A stretch of DNA of 64,000 nt from Arminella tubonensis (GTDB lineage Bacteria > Pseudomonadota > Alphaproteobacteria > Rhizobiales > Rhizobiaceae), in the NCBI RefSeq assembly GCF_003240585.1, contig NZ_PCDP01000065.1:1-64000 (forward strand). The letters run 5' to 3'. Positions 44,289-52,747 of the stretch are shown one piece after another. The translations under genes were made by a program, and so were the position numbers. The notes under the pieces were generated by a model. That model had not been told where the DNA came from, did no database searches, and was given only the letters and a program-made list of their open reading frames with translations. Within the stretch, counting starts at the first letter, position 1; each line of letters starts with the position of its first letter.

Positions 44289-46866
44289 TGTTTCGGGCAA
44301 GCCCACTGCGTCCGGGGCGACGGAGATAGGCCAAATCGTGGCGTCACTTGATGGCGTCACCAAGGTCTTCGGCGGCACGGTTGCGGTTGCCGATGTGTCC
44401 ATCCAACTGCGGGCGGGGGAAGTTCTTGCTCTCCTTGGAGAGAACGGCGCGGGCAAGAGCACCTGCGTCAAGCTGCTTGCAGGCGTCCATCGCCCGGACG
44501 GCGGCCAGGTTTTTATTCTTGGCAAGTCGGTCGAATTCGCCTCACCGCTGGAAGCTCAGCGGGCGGGTGTCGCCGTCATGCATCAGCATCCTGGCCTCTT
44601 TCCCGATCTCAGCATCGCTGAGAACCTTTTCATCGGGCAGACCGGCCTGCGCTGGAAGCTCGATCATCGCCACATGCAGGATGAGGCGGCGCGTCTTCTG
44701 ACGCTGGTCGGCCTTGACGTCGAGGTGACGGCGCCTCTGAAACGGTTGCGGACGTCCGAGCAGCAATTGGTCGAAATTGCCCGGGCGCTTTCGCTCGATG
44801 CGCGGGTCCTGATCATGGACGAGCCTACTGCAGCCCTGTCGCAGAGAGAAGTCGAGCGGCTGTTTTCAGTTGTGAACAATCTTCGTACCCAAGGTGTGGC
44901 GATGATGTTCGTCGGCCATAGAATGGACGAGATCTTTCACGTCGCCGATCGCATCGCCATCTTGCGCGACGGGCGCCTTGTCGGAACGGAAGTTGCCGCA
45001 GAGCTGACGCGCGAGCGTGCGGTGCAGATGATGGTTGGCCGCTCGCTTGACGGCCTTTATCCGCACAATGCTGCAAAGCCCGGCGACGTCGTCCTCGATG
45101 TCAAAGGTCTGTCCTGCGACGGCCTGTTCAAGGATGTGTCGTTTCAACTGCGAGCCGGCGAGATCCTGGGGTTTGGCGGGTTGGTCGGCAGCGGCCGTAC
45201 CGAAATCGCCCGCGTGCTGTTCGGCATCGACCAGCCGACGGCGGGCTCGATTGCAATCGACGGCGAGCTGGTAGGCTATTCCTCGCCAAAGGATGCGATG
45301 GACCACGGCGTCGCCTATGTTTCCGAAGACCGGATCGGCCAGAGCCTGGTCATGGACTTCTCGATCCTCAACAACGCGTCACTGACGGTGCTTGACGAGG
45401 CAACGCGAGGTGGGCTGATGTCGCGCACCCTGGAACTCGGCATTGCAAAGCCGTTTCTCGATCGTCTTCGGCTGCGGTTCAAGTCCTTCGAGCAGCCGGT
45501 CAGCGCCCTGTCCGGGGGCAACCAGCAGAAAGTCGTTCTGGCGAAATGGCTGGCGACGAAACCGCGCATCCTAATCCTCGACGAGCCGACACAAGGCATA
45601 GACGTTCAGACGAAAGCAGATGTGCATGCGATGATGGTCGATCTGGCCAGCAAGGGCATGGCGATCATACTGATCTCATCCGAACTGCCGGAGCTTCTCG
45701 GTATGGCCGATCGGATGATCGTTCTGCGAGAAGGGGTGGTCACCGCTGAATTCAGCCGGGACGAAGCCACACAGGAAAAAGTGATCGGTGCGGCGACGAA
45801 TGCAATCGTCCGGCAGGTGGATGGCGAACTCGTTGCCAAACCGGTCCAGCATCACGACGAGCGGTCGCACAGTCCTGAGAAGACTACGGACAGCAGTTTG
45901 AGGCGGTTGGTTTCCCGCCGCGAGTTCGGACTTTTTGCGGCCATCGCTGCCGTCGTCATTCCGATTTCGATATTGAACGTGCGTATGCTCAGCGGCGCCA
46001 ATCTGTCTGCCCTGGCAATGGATGCCGGATTGCTGATGATTGTCGCGGTAGCCCAGATGCTGGTGGTGATCACGCGCAGCATCGATCTTTCCGTCGCAGC
46101 GATCATTGGCCTTGCCGCCTACGGCGCTGCGTCGACCATTCATCTCCATCCGGAAATCGGGGTATTGGGTGGTGTCGCTTTGGCTTGTGCCATCGGGCTT
46201 GCGGCCGGACTTTTGAATGGACTGATCGTGACCTACGGCAGGGTTCCTGCGATTGTGGTGACGCTCGGGACAATGTCGATATTTCGAGGCATCAATAGCC
46301 TCTGGGCCGGGGGAACGCAGGTCAGCGCCGATCAGGTGCCCCAGGCTTGGCTGGACATGACGGCGGCAAACATCTTCGGCGTCCCGGCAGTCCTGCTGAT
46401 CGCTGTGGTGACGCTTCTTGCGGTTGCCTATTTCCTTCGCAACACCTCCGTCGGCCGGGAGCTGTTTGCCATCGGTTCCAATCCCGGCGGCGCCAGCCTT
46501 ATCGGCATTCCATCGCGTGCGCGCATCCTGACAGCCTTTTCGGTAGCCGGACTTCTGGCCGGGTTCGACGGCGCGCTCTGGGCTTCGCGCTATGCGACAG
46601 TCGATGCTCGCGTTGCCTACGGCTTCGAACTGACGGTGATTGCCGCGGTCGTTGTGGGCGGCATTGCAGTGCGTGGCGGCTCCGGCACCGTGCTCGGCGT
46701 GGCAGCCGGCGCGTTGATGCTGCTGATCATCAACAATGGACTGACGCTGGTGCGTGTCGATCCTCTCTGGCTTCAGGGCGTCTATGGGCTGGTCATCCTG
46801 GCAGCCATCGGCATCGACGCATTCGTTGCCCGTCGTGCGGCCGGCAAACGCAGGGGAGCGCATTGA
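44272..46866 (+). CDS. Fused CUT2 sugar ABC ATPase-permease
   Basis: An 864-residue protein. Residues about 20-520 form a double-ATPase of the RbsA/MglA type. The first half has GENGAGKSTCVK, SEQQLVEIARALS and VLIMDEPTAALS. The second has LVGSGRTEIARVL, ALSGGNQQKVVLAKWL and ILILDEPTQGID. Residues about 555-860 form a RbsC-type permease (IDLSVAAIIGLAAYGAAS, VTLGTMSIFRGINSLWAGG) with about 8-10 helices. In most CUT2 systems these are separate genes, so this is a fusion. ATG 44272 overlaps a leader frame; 44281 is the alternative. Substrate probably a pentose or deoxy-sugar. Confidence 0.87.
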   Translation: MCAMLDVSGKPTASGATEIGQIVASLDGVTKVFGGTVAVADVSIQLRAGEVLALLGENGAGKSTCVKLLAGVHRPDGGQVFILGKSVEFASPLEAQRAGVAVMHQHPGLFPDLSIAENLFIGQTGLRWKLDHRHMQDEAARLLTLVGLDVEVTAPLKRLRTSEQQLVEIARALSLDARVLIMDEPTAALSQREVERLFSVVNNLRTQGVAMMFVGHRMDEIFHVADRIAILRDGRLVGTEVAAELTRERAVQMMVGRSLDGLYPHNAAKPGDVVLDVKGLSCDGLFKDVSFQLRAGEILGFGGLVGSGRTEIARVLFGIDQPTAGSIAIDGELVGYSSPKDAMDHGVAYVSEDRIGQSLVMDFSILNNASLTVLDEATRGGLMSRTLELGIAKPFLDRLRLRFKSFEQPVSALSGGNQQKVVLAKWLATKPRILILDEPTQGIDVQTKADVHAMMVDLASKGMAIILISSELPELLGMADRMIVLREGVVTAEFSRDEATQEKVIGAATNAIVRQVDGELVAKPVQHHDERSHSPEKTTDSSLRRLVSRREFGLFAAIAAVVIPISILNVRMLSGANLSALAMDAGLLMIVAVAQMLVVITRSIDLSVAAIIGLAAYGAASTIHLHPEIGVLGGVALACAIGLAAGLLNGLIVTYGRVPAIVVTLGTMSIFRGINSLWAGGTQVSADQVPQAWLDMTAANIFGVPAVLLIAVVTLLAVAYFLRNTSVGRELFAIGSNPGGASLIGIPSRARILTAFSVAGLLAGFDGALWASRYATVDARVAYGFELTVIAAVVVGGIAVRGGSGTVLGVAAGALMLLIINNGLTLVRVDPLWLQGVYGLVILAAIGIDAFVARRAAGKRRGAH

Positions 46867-47876
46867 TGAGCACGAACTCAAAATCCAGCCCGAGCTTCGT
46901 CAGCCGCTTTGCGAATTGGGACAATTTCCTGGCTGTCCTGACCATCGCCGTCATCGCCTATGCGCTGCTCGGCGTGCCGAACTTCGCGTCCGTTTTCAAT
47001 ATATCCCAGGCAATCGCCGGCATTTCCGAGCGGGCGCTGATCGTCCTGCCGATGGTTCTTCTGATCATTGCCCGTGAAATCGACCTGTCCGTCGGCAGCA
47101 TTCTGGCGCTGACCAGCGTGATATTCGGGCTGCTGACAAGGGAAGGCGCGCCGCTGTTGCTGGCAGTTCCGGTGACGCTTATGGCCGGCGGCGTTTGTGG
47201 CGCCTTCAACGGCGTTCTGGTGACGAAGCTTGGTCTGCCATCGCTCGTCGTGACGCTCGGTACAATGGCGCTGTTCCGCGGTATTGCCTATATCCTCCTT
47301 GGCTCGGACTCGATCAATGATTTTCCTGACAGCTTCCTTGATTTCGGCATCGACACGGTCGGCTCCTCGGCCGTGCCCCTCACCATCATTCCCTTCCTGC
47401 TTCTAGCGCCGCTCTTTGCCGTCGCGCTTCAAAAGATGCCGCTTGGCCGTCGGATCTATGCGATAGGCGGCAGCCCAGATGCAGCGCGTTATTCCGGCAT
47501 TCGCCTTGCGCGAACGGTCTTTGCTCTGTTCGTGACGTCAGGCGTGGTTTGCGGGGCGGCTGGCATGGTCTATGCGGCACGTCTGGCAAATGCCCGCGCC
47601 AACAATGCCCTTGGCATTGAGCTCGATGTCATCACGATCGCTCTCCTTGGAGGGATCAGCGTGTTCGGCGGCCGCGGCCGGCTGACGGGCGTGTTATGGG
47701 CACTGCTTCTCGTCGCGACCATTCGCAACGTCCTCGGCCTGCTGCAGATTGGCGGCGACGCGCAGGGCACGGTCATCGGTCTTCTGCTCATTCTGTCTCT
47801 GCTGGCCAGCAATGCGGCGGAGCGAATTTTAGCCAGCGTCCGAACGCGGCATTCCAAAGTCAAAACAGGCGAGTAG
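46866..47876 (+). CDS. CUT2 sugar ABC permease (RbsC/RhaP type)
   Basis: A 336-residue permease beginning MSTNSKSSPSFVSRFANWDN. Its ATG shares one base with the stop of the fused ATPase-permease (TGATG). Membrane segments include REIDLSVGSILALTSVIFGL, LVVTLGTMALFRGIAYILLG and ALLGGISVFGGRGRLTGVLW, all typical of the BPD_transp_2 family. It would form a heterodimer with the permease part of the fusion, as RhaP and RhaQ do in the rhamnose system. A longer frame reaching back to 46347 lies inside the previous gene and is not real. Confidence 0.88.
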   Translation: MSTNSKSSPSFVSRFANWDNFLAVLTIAVIAYALLGVPNFASVFNISQAIAGISERALIVLPMVLLIIAREIDLSVGSILALTSVIFGLLTREGAPLLLAVPVTLMAGGVCGAFNGVLVTKLGLPSLVVTLGTMALFRGIAYILLGSDSINDFPDSFLDFGIDTVGSSAVPLTIIPFLLLAPLFAVALQKMPLGRRIYAIGGSPDAARYSGIRLARTVFALFVTSGVVCGAAGMVYAARLANARANNALGIELDVITIALLGGISVFGGRGRLTGVLWALLLVATIRNVLGLLQIGGDAQGTVIGLLLILSLLASNAAERILASVRTRHSKVKTGE

Positions 47877-47928
47877 TTCCGGGGCTGGCCTGCTTCATCG
47901 GACCGGATATCTTGAGGAGGAAACGTAA

Positions 47929-48933
47929 ATGACATCGCATCTTATCAAAACTCTGCTCATCGCGGGGAGCCTGATCGCAAGCGTCGCCGCCGCCAGCGCG
48001 GAGGAATGCGCCAAGGGGCCGGTAACGGTCGGCTTCCTGCCGAAGCTCGACACGGATCCCTATTTCCAGGTCGCCCAGACCGGCGCAGAGGAGGCCGCCA
48101 AGGAAATCGGCGGCAAGGCGATCAAGCAGGCCCCCTCGCAGGCGACCGCCGAGGCGCAGATCGATTTCATCAATAACCTCGTTTCGCAAAAGGTCGGCGT
48201 CATAGCGATTTCCGCCAACGATGCCAACGCGGTTGCCCCGGCTCTGCGCCGTGCGGCCAAGCAGGGCGTGAAAGTCGTGTCCTACGATTCCGATGTGGCA
48301 AGCGCCGCCCGCACCGTGTTCCTCAATCAGGCGGCCGGCGACAGCCTGGCCGAAATGATGCTGGAATCCATGGGTCAGATGATCAACTACGAGGGCGAAT
48401 TCGCAATCCTCTCGTCGACGCCCACTGCGACCAACCAGAATGCCTGGATCGACTTCATGAAGAAGAAGATGGCAGCCGACAAGAAATACGCGAAGATGAA
48501 GCTCGTCCAGGTCGCCTACGGTCAGGAGAGCGAGCAGGTCAACCAGCAGCAGGCGCTGGCCCTGGCGCAGGCATTTCCAAATCTCAAGGGCATCATCATC
48601 CCGGCCGGCATCGGCTTGCCGGCTGCCGCCCGCGCCATGGATCAGGCAGGTCTTCTCGGCAAGGTGAAGCTCACCGGCCTGGCGCCGGCGACCCTCATCA
48701 AGAAATACATCCAGAACGGCTCGGTCCAGGATATCTGGTGGAACGTCAAGGACCTTGGCTACCTCACCTATTACGCGGCCCAGGCCGTCGCGCAGTGCAA
48801 GGTGACGGGCAAGGAGGGTGAAGCCTTCGAAGCCGGGCGACTGGGTTCCTACAAGGTCGGCAAAAAAGGCGAGGTGCTTCTTGGACCAGCCAAGATCGTG
48901 ACGCCGGCAAACGTTGAAGAATTCAAGTTCTGA
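47929..48933 (+). CDS. CUT2 sugar-binding protein (RhaS-like)
   Basis: A 334-residue periplasmic binding protein with a Sec signal peptide (about residues 1-24, SLIASVAAASAEEC) and a type-I binding fold. Its segments VTVGFLPKLDTDPYFQVAQT, VGVIAISANDANAVAPALRR and VKVVSYDSDV resemble the rhamnose- and autoinducer-2-binding branch. GAGGAGG lies just before ATG 47929. Ligand inferred as a pentose or 6-deoxyhexose-like sugar; not proven. Confidence 0.85.
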   Translation: MTSHLIKTLLIAGSLIASVAAASAEECAKGPVTVGFLPKLDTDPYFQVAQTGAEEAAKEIGGKAIKQAPSQATAEAQIDFINNLVSQKVGVIAISANDANAVAPALRRAAKQGVKVVSYDSDVASAARTVFLNQAAGDSLAEMMLESMGQMINYEGEFAILSSTPTATNQNAWIDFMKKKMAADKKYAKMKLVQVAYGQESEQVNQQQALALAQAFPNLKGIIIPAGIGLPAAARAMDQAGLLGKVKLTGLAPATLIKKYIQNGSVQDIWWNVKDLGYLTYYAAQAVAQCKVTGKEGEAFEAGRLGSYKVGKKGEVLLGPAKIVTPANVEEFKF

Positions 48934-48949
48934 AATCGGGCGACTTGAA

Positions 48950-48974
48950 GGGTGGCGCCGCAATGGTGCCACCC
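48950..48974 (+). terminator. Hairpin between binding protein and GATase gene
   Basis: GGGTGGC (48950-48956) pairs with GCCACCC (48968-48974), followed by GTTTT. It lies 16 bases after the binding protein stop and 26 before the next start. It would act as a partial terminator, or stabilise the upstream mRNA so that binding protein is made in excess. Confidence 0.5.
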
Positions 48975-49000
48975 GTTTTCAATTGACATCGGAGGCCACC

Positions 49001-49765
49001 ATGAAGCCAGTGTTGCTCGCCGGCGAGACGTTTCACGTCACGTCCTTTGCCGCCAAGGGATATGAGGTTGGTGCCTCGGCGCGCTATTCAAACGGTGCCG
49101 AGCGCTACATCCAGGGCCTCGCGGCACACGACATCGCTGTCGTCCAGATCGGTGGCGACCGTTGCGAAAGCGAATTCCCAATGACCATGGAGGGCCTTTC
49201 CGCCTATTCGACGGTGGTGCTTTCCGATGTGGGTGCGCTGTCGCTTCTCTATACGCCCCAGACGCGCGCAGGCCGCCGCTCGGTAAACCGGCTCGAACTT
49301 CTAAGGCAATGGGTTGAGCGCGGCGGCTCCCTGATGATGGCGGGCGGGTATTGCAGTTTTCAAGGTATTGATGGTCTTGCCATGTTCGGCGGCACGGCCG
49401 TCGAGGAATGCCTGCCTGTCGAGTGCTTTCCTGGTCCCGACGGAATAGAGGCGCCGGAGGGGCTCGATCCGGCGATTGACGAGGCTAGTCACCCAATACT
49501 CGCGGGCGTGCCAACGCCCATTCCCTATGTCCTTGGCATGAACCGCGTCGCGGCGCGTGAGGGCACCGACATGAAGACCCTGATCCATTGCGACCGTCGC
49601 GCCGGGCAAATGCCGTTGCTGTCGGTTCGCCAATACGGCGCAGGACGGACGCTTGCCTGGATGACCGACATCGGTCCCCACTGGCTCTCCCAGGATTTCA
49701 TGCAATGGTCGGGCTATGATCTGTTCATGGCCAACATGGTCCGCTGGCTTGCCCGTGAAATATAG
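49001..49765 (+). CDS. Glutamine-amidotransferase-like protein (GATase1-like, DUF1355)
   Basis: A 254-residue cytoplasmic protein with a class I glutamine amidotransferase-like fold. The nucleophile elbow is GGYCSFQG (about residues 108-115), after RGGSLMMAGG. The C-terminal half has DIGPHWLSQDFMQWSGYDLF. No partner synthetase is nearby, and the family (putative glutamine amidotransferases) is of unknown function. Found behind a sugar ABC system, it may process the imported compound or be a regulatory enzyme. ATG 49001 has GGAGG 4 bases upstream; the frame upstream to 48914 overlaps the binding protein and has no similarity. Confidence 0.72.
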   Translation: MKPVLLAGETFHVTSFAAKGYEVGASARYSNGAERYIQGLAAHDIAVVQIGGDRCESEFPMTMEGLSAYSTVVLSDVGALSLLYTPQTRAGRRSVNRLELLRQWVERGGSLMMAGGYCSFQGIDGLAMFGGTAVEECLPVECFPGPDGIEAPEGLDPAIDEASHPILAGVPTPIPYVLGMNRVAAREGTDMKTLIHCDRRAGQMPLLSVRQYGAGRTLAWMTDIGPHWLSQDFMQWSGYDLFMANMVRWLAREI

Positions 49766-49782
49766 GCGCTGAAGGGGTCAGG

Positions 49783-49902
49783 TCACGTTTTCTTGGCCGC
49801 TTCCTTCTTTGCTGCGTCGTCCACGAGTTCGTACCACATCGCGTTGAGCACAGCGAAAGCGGCAGCCAGTGACAGGCCGAGGATCCAGGCGAAATACCAC
49901 AT
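49783..49902 (-). CDS. cydX: Cytochrome bd subunit CydX
   Basis: A 39-residue single-helix protein starting MWYFAWILGLSLAAAFAVLN, with the conserved continuation AMWYELVDD and a Lys/Ala-rich end. CydX packs against CydA in the bd-I oxidase and is needed for its stability. It ends the operon, 21 bases after cydB, with AGGAT before its ATG. The size and N-terminal MWYFAWILG are diagnostic. Confidence 0.9.
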   Translation of the reverse strand: MWYFAWILGLSLAAAFAVLNAMWYELVDDAAKKEAAKKT

Positions 49903-49923
49903 TGTCTCTATCCTTTCCGGATT

Positions 49924-51078
49924 TCAGTAGGCGTGTCCGCCCTTTTCGTTGACGCTGGCCTCATCCACCTTGCCCCAGAGCACACGATAGACCCAGCTTG
50001 TGTAGGCGATGATCAGCGGCAGGAAGATCACCACGACCACCAGCATGATGAACAGTGTCGTATGGCTCGACGACGCATCCCAGACCGTCAGGCTTGAGCG
50101 CGGATCGAGCGACGATGGCAGGATGAACGGGAACATCGAAACGCCGACGGTCGAGATGATGCCGAAAATCGAGATCTTGCTGAGAAGCAGCGTGGCGATC
50201 TCCAGCCTTGCCCGCATGGCGAAGAAGGCGGCAGCCGCGCCGACGAAGCCGAGGATCGGCGCGATCAGCATCCAGGAGTGCGTGGCATAGTTGGCAAACC
50301 AGACGCCGGAAGCCCGGTCGACGGTCTTCAAGAGCGGGTTGGAGGGACCGACCGTGCTGATCTCGCCGGTGATGCGATAGCCGTCGACACCGAGCCACAG
50401 GAAGACGCCGCCAAGCGCGAAGAGGACGATGACGGCGAGCGCTGCGATACTGCCATAGCTGCGGGCTCGCACGGCGACCGGGCCGGACGCCTTCAATTGC
50501 AGCCAGGCTGCGCCGTGCATCGAGAGCATGGCGACCGAGAGCAAGCCGCAAAGCAGGGCATAGGGATTGAGCAAGCCGAAGAAGGATCCTTCGTAAAAGA
50601 TACGCATGTCGTCGGCGAAGCGGAACGGGACGCCTTGAAGGACGTTGCCGACCGCAACCCCGAAGATCAGCGACGGCACGAAGCCGCCGACGAACAGCGC
50701 CCAATCCCAGCCGGCCTTCCAGCGCGGGCTGTCGCGCTTGGAACGATACTTGAAGCCCACCGGCCGCAGGATGAGCGCGAAGAGGATCGCGAACATGGCA
50801 AGGTAGAAGCCCGAGAAGGAGACCGCGTAAAGCGGCGGCCAGGCGGCAAAGATCGCGCCGCCGGCCGTGATCAGCCAGACCTGATTGCCCTCCCAGACCG
50901 GGCCGATCGTGTTGATGGCGACGCGTCGCTCGGTGTCGGTTCTGGCGACGAATGGCAAAAGCGTGCCGACCCCGAGATCAAAGCCGTCCATCACAGCAAA
51001 GCCGATCAGCAAAACGCCGAGCAGCAGCCACCAGATCACGCGCAGTGTTTGATAGTCGATGAGTTCGTGCAGGATCAT
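49924..51078 (-). CDS. cydB: Cytochrome bd oxidase subunit II
   Basis: A 384-residue integral membrane protein matching CydB. Segments include IGFAVMDGFDLGVGTLLPFV, TIGPVWEGNQVWLITAGGAI, LNPYALLCGLLSVAML and a C-terminal YTSWVYRVLWGKV. With CydA it forms the quinol:oxygen oxidoreductase of high oxygen affinity. It starts 6 bases after cydA ends, so the two are co-translated. No missing part is seen. Confidence 0.93.
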   Translation of the reverse strand: MILHELIDYQTLRVIWWLLLGVLLIGFAVMDGFDLGVGTLLPFVARTDTERRVAINTIGPVWEGNQVWLITAGGAIFAAWPPLYAVSFSGFYLAMFAILFALILRPVGFKYRSKRDSPRWKAGWDWALFVGGFVPSLIFGVAVGNVLQGVPFRFADDMRIFYEGSFFGLLNPYALLCGLLSVAMLSMHGAAWLQLKASGPVAVRARSYGSIAALAVIVLFALGGVFLWLGVDGYRITGEISTVGPSNPLLKTVDRASGVWFANYATHSWMLIAPILGFVGAAAAFFAMRARLEIATLLLSKISIFGIISTVGVSMFPFILPSSLDPRSSLTVWDASSSHTTLFIMLVVVVIFLPLIIAYTSWVYRVLWGKVDEASVNEKGGHAY

Positions 51079-51084
51079 GACGTG

Positions 51085-52662
51085 CTACTCCGCGGCAATG
51101 AGGGTTTGGGACATCAGATGGGCCTCGGGCTCGTCGTCCGGTTCCGGTCCCTTGCGAATGGCCTTCACCATCAGGCTCATCTCGATGACGATCAAAACGG
51201 TGTAGAGGGACGCAAAGCCGATGATGGTCAAAAGTACCGTACCGGCGCCGAGACTGGAGACGGCGGCCGCCGTCGGCAGGACGCCCTCGATCACCCAAGG
51301 CTGGCGTCCGAATTCGGCGACGACCCAGCCGAACTCGATCGCGACCCACGGCAGCGGGATCGCCAGCACCGCGATCCGCAGCAGCAGCGGATAGCGATCA
51401 AGCCGCCGGCGTGCCGACAGCCAGAAGAATGTGACCATGAGCGCGATGAAGAACATCCCGAGACCGACCATCACGCGGAACGACCAGAACAACGTCGGCA
51501 CGTTCGGGATCGTATCCTTGGCCGCCTGGTCGATCTGGGCATCCGTCGCCTGCCTCGGATCATCGACGTAACGCTTGAGAAGCAGCGCATAGCCGAGCTC
51601 ATGGCCGAGATCCTCGAAGGAGGAGCGGACGTCCTGTGCCACTGCGTCCTGTCTGGGAGCGCTGCGGATCTTCAAGAGCGCGTCATAGGCCTTGATACCG
51701 TCGCGGATGCGGTTCTTGGCTTGATCCTCAAGCTCCTGAATGCCGGGGATGACTGTTGTCAGCGAGCGTGTGCCGATCAAGCCCATCACCCAGGGAATAT
51801 GGACGGCAAAGTGCGTCTCGCGCGATTGCTGGTCGGGAAAGCCGAAGGCGGTGAAGGCGGCTGGGGCCGGTTCGGTTTCCCACATGCCCTCGATGGCGGC
51901 CAGCTTCATCTTCTGGTGTTCGGTCGAGAGATAGCCGCTTTCATCGCCAAGGACGACAACCGAAAGCGCAGATGCAAGGCCGAAGGAGGCGGCAACCGTC
52001 ATCGAGCGCTTGGCGATCTCGATGTGGCGACCCTTCAGCAGATACCAGGCGGAGACGCCGAGCACGAAAATCGACGCGCAGACATAGCCGGCCGAGACGG
52101 TGTGGACGAACTTTGCCTGCGCCACCGGGTTGAAGACGACGTCGAAGAAGCTGGTAACCTCCATGCGCATCGTCTGCGGATTGAGCGCCGAGCCAACCGG
52201 GTTCTGCATCCAGCCATTGGCAATCAGGATCCAGAGGGCCGAGAAGTTCGAGCCGAGGGCGACCGCCCATGTGGCGCTCAAGTGACCGACCTTCGAGAGC
52301 TTTTCCCAGCCAAAGAAGAACAGCCCGACGAAGGTCGCTTCCAGAAAGAAGGCCATCAGGCCCTCGATGGCAAGCGGCGCTCCGAAGATATCGCCGACAT
52401 AATAGCTGTAGTAGCTCCAGTTCATGCCGAACTGAAATTCCATGACCAGGCCTGTGGCGACCCCCAGCACAAAGTTGATCCCGAACAGAGTGCCCCAGAA
52501 TTTCGTCATCTGGCGCCAGACTTGCCGGCCGGTCATGACATAGGTCGTCTCCATGATGGCGAGCAGCACGGAAAGACCGAGTGTCAGCGGCACGAATAGA
52601 AAGTGATAGAGAGCAGTCATTGCAAATTGCAGGCGCGATAGCGCCACGATGTCGAGTTCCAT
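51085..52662 (-). CDS. cydA: Cytochrome bd oxidase subunit I
   Basis: A 525-residue membrane protein, the heme-bearing subunit of cytochrome bd. Its landmarks are the N-terminal RLQFAMTALYHFLFVPLTLG with the heme d-region His, EFQFGMNWSYYSYYVGDIFG, the long Q-loop around residues 240-330 (IPWVMGLIGTRSLTTVIPGI) and the late GRQPWVIEGVLPT motif. The length and CydX partner place it in the long-Q-loop bd-I type. Reduction of O2 to water uses quinol electrons without proton pumping. ATG 52662 has GGGAG 8 bases upstream; an earlier ATG at 52710 precedes it without a good site. Confidence 0.93.
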   Translation of the reverse strand: MELDIVALSRLQFAMTALYHFLFVPLTLGLSVLLAIMETTYVMTGRQVWRQMTKFWGTLFGINFVLGVATGLVMEFQFGMNWSYYSYYVGDIFGAPLAIEGLMAFFLEATFVGLFFFGWEKLSKVGHLSATWAVALGSNFSALWILIANGWMQNPVGSALNPQTMRMEVTSFFDVVFNPVAQAKFVHTVSAGYVCASIFVLGVSAWYLLKGRHIEIAKRSMTVAASFGLASALSVVVLGDESGYLSTEHQKMKLAAIEGMWETEPAPAAFTAFGFPDQQSRETHFAVHIPWVMGLIGTRSLTTVIPGIQELEDQAKNRIRDGIKAYDALLKIRSAPRQDAVAQDVRSSFEDLGHELGYALLLKRYVDDPRQATDAQIDQAAKDTIPNVPTLFWSFRVMVGLGMFFIALMVTFFWLSARRRLDRYPLLLRIAVLAIPLPWVAIEFGWVVAEFGRQPWVIEGVLPTAAAVSSLGAGTVLLTIIGFASLYTVLIVIEMSLMVKAIRKGPEPDDEPEAHLMSQTLIAAE

Positions 52663-52747
52663 ATGCGTTCTCCCACGGTCCCAGGGGGTCGGTGATGTCC
52701 GCATCGCCATAAGAGACGGTGCGGAAAGGATAATATGCAGGCCTGCT

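Noticed and set aside
46347..46865. Upstream extension of the second CUT2 permease
   Set aside because: This segment is inside the fused ATPase-permease in another frame. The real permease begins at 46866 with a normal N-terminus.
45676..46881. Minus-strand frame of 401 codons
   Set aside because: It is antisense to the fused ABC protein, full of His/Arg/Asp, and without similarity to a family.
50278..52599. Open frame of 773 codons on the plus strand
   Set aside because: It lies opposite cydB and cydA, whose identity is certain. The translation is rich in Arg/Asp/Gln with no fold-like pattern, as expected for an antisense shadow in high-G+C DNA.
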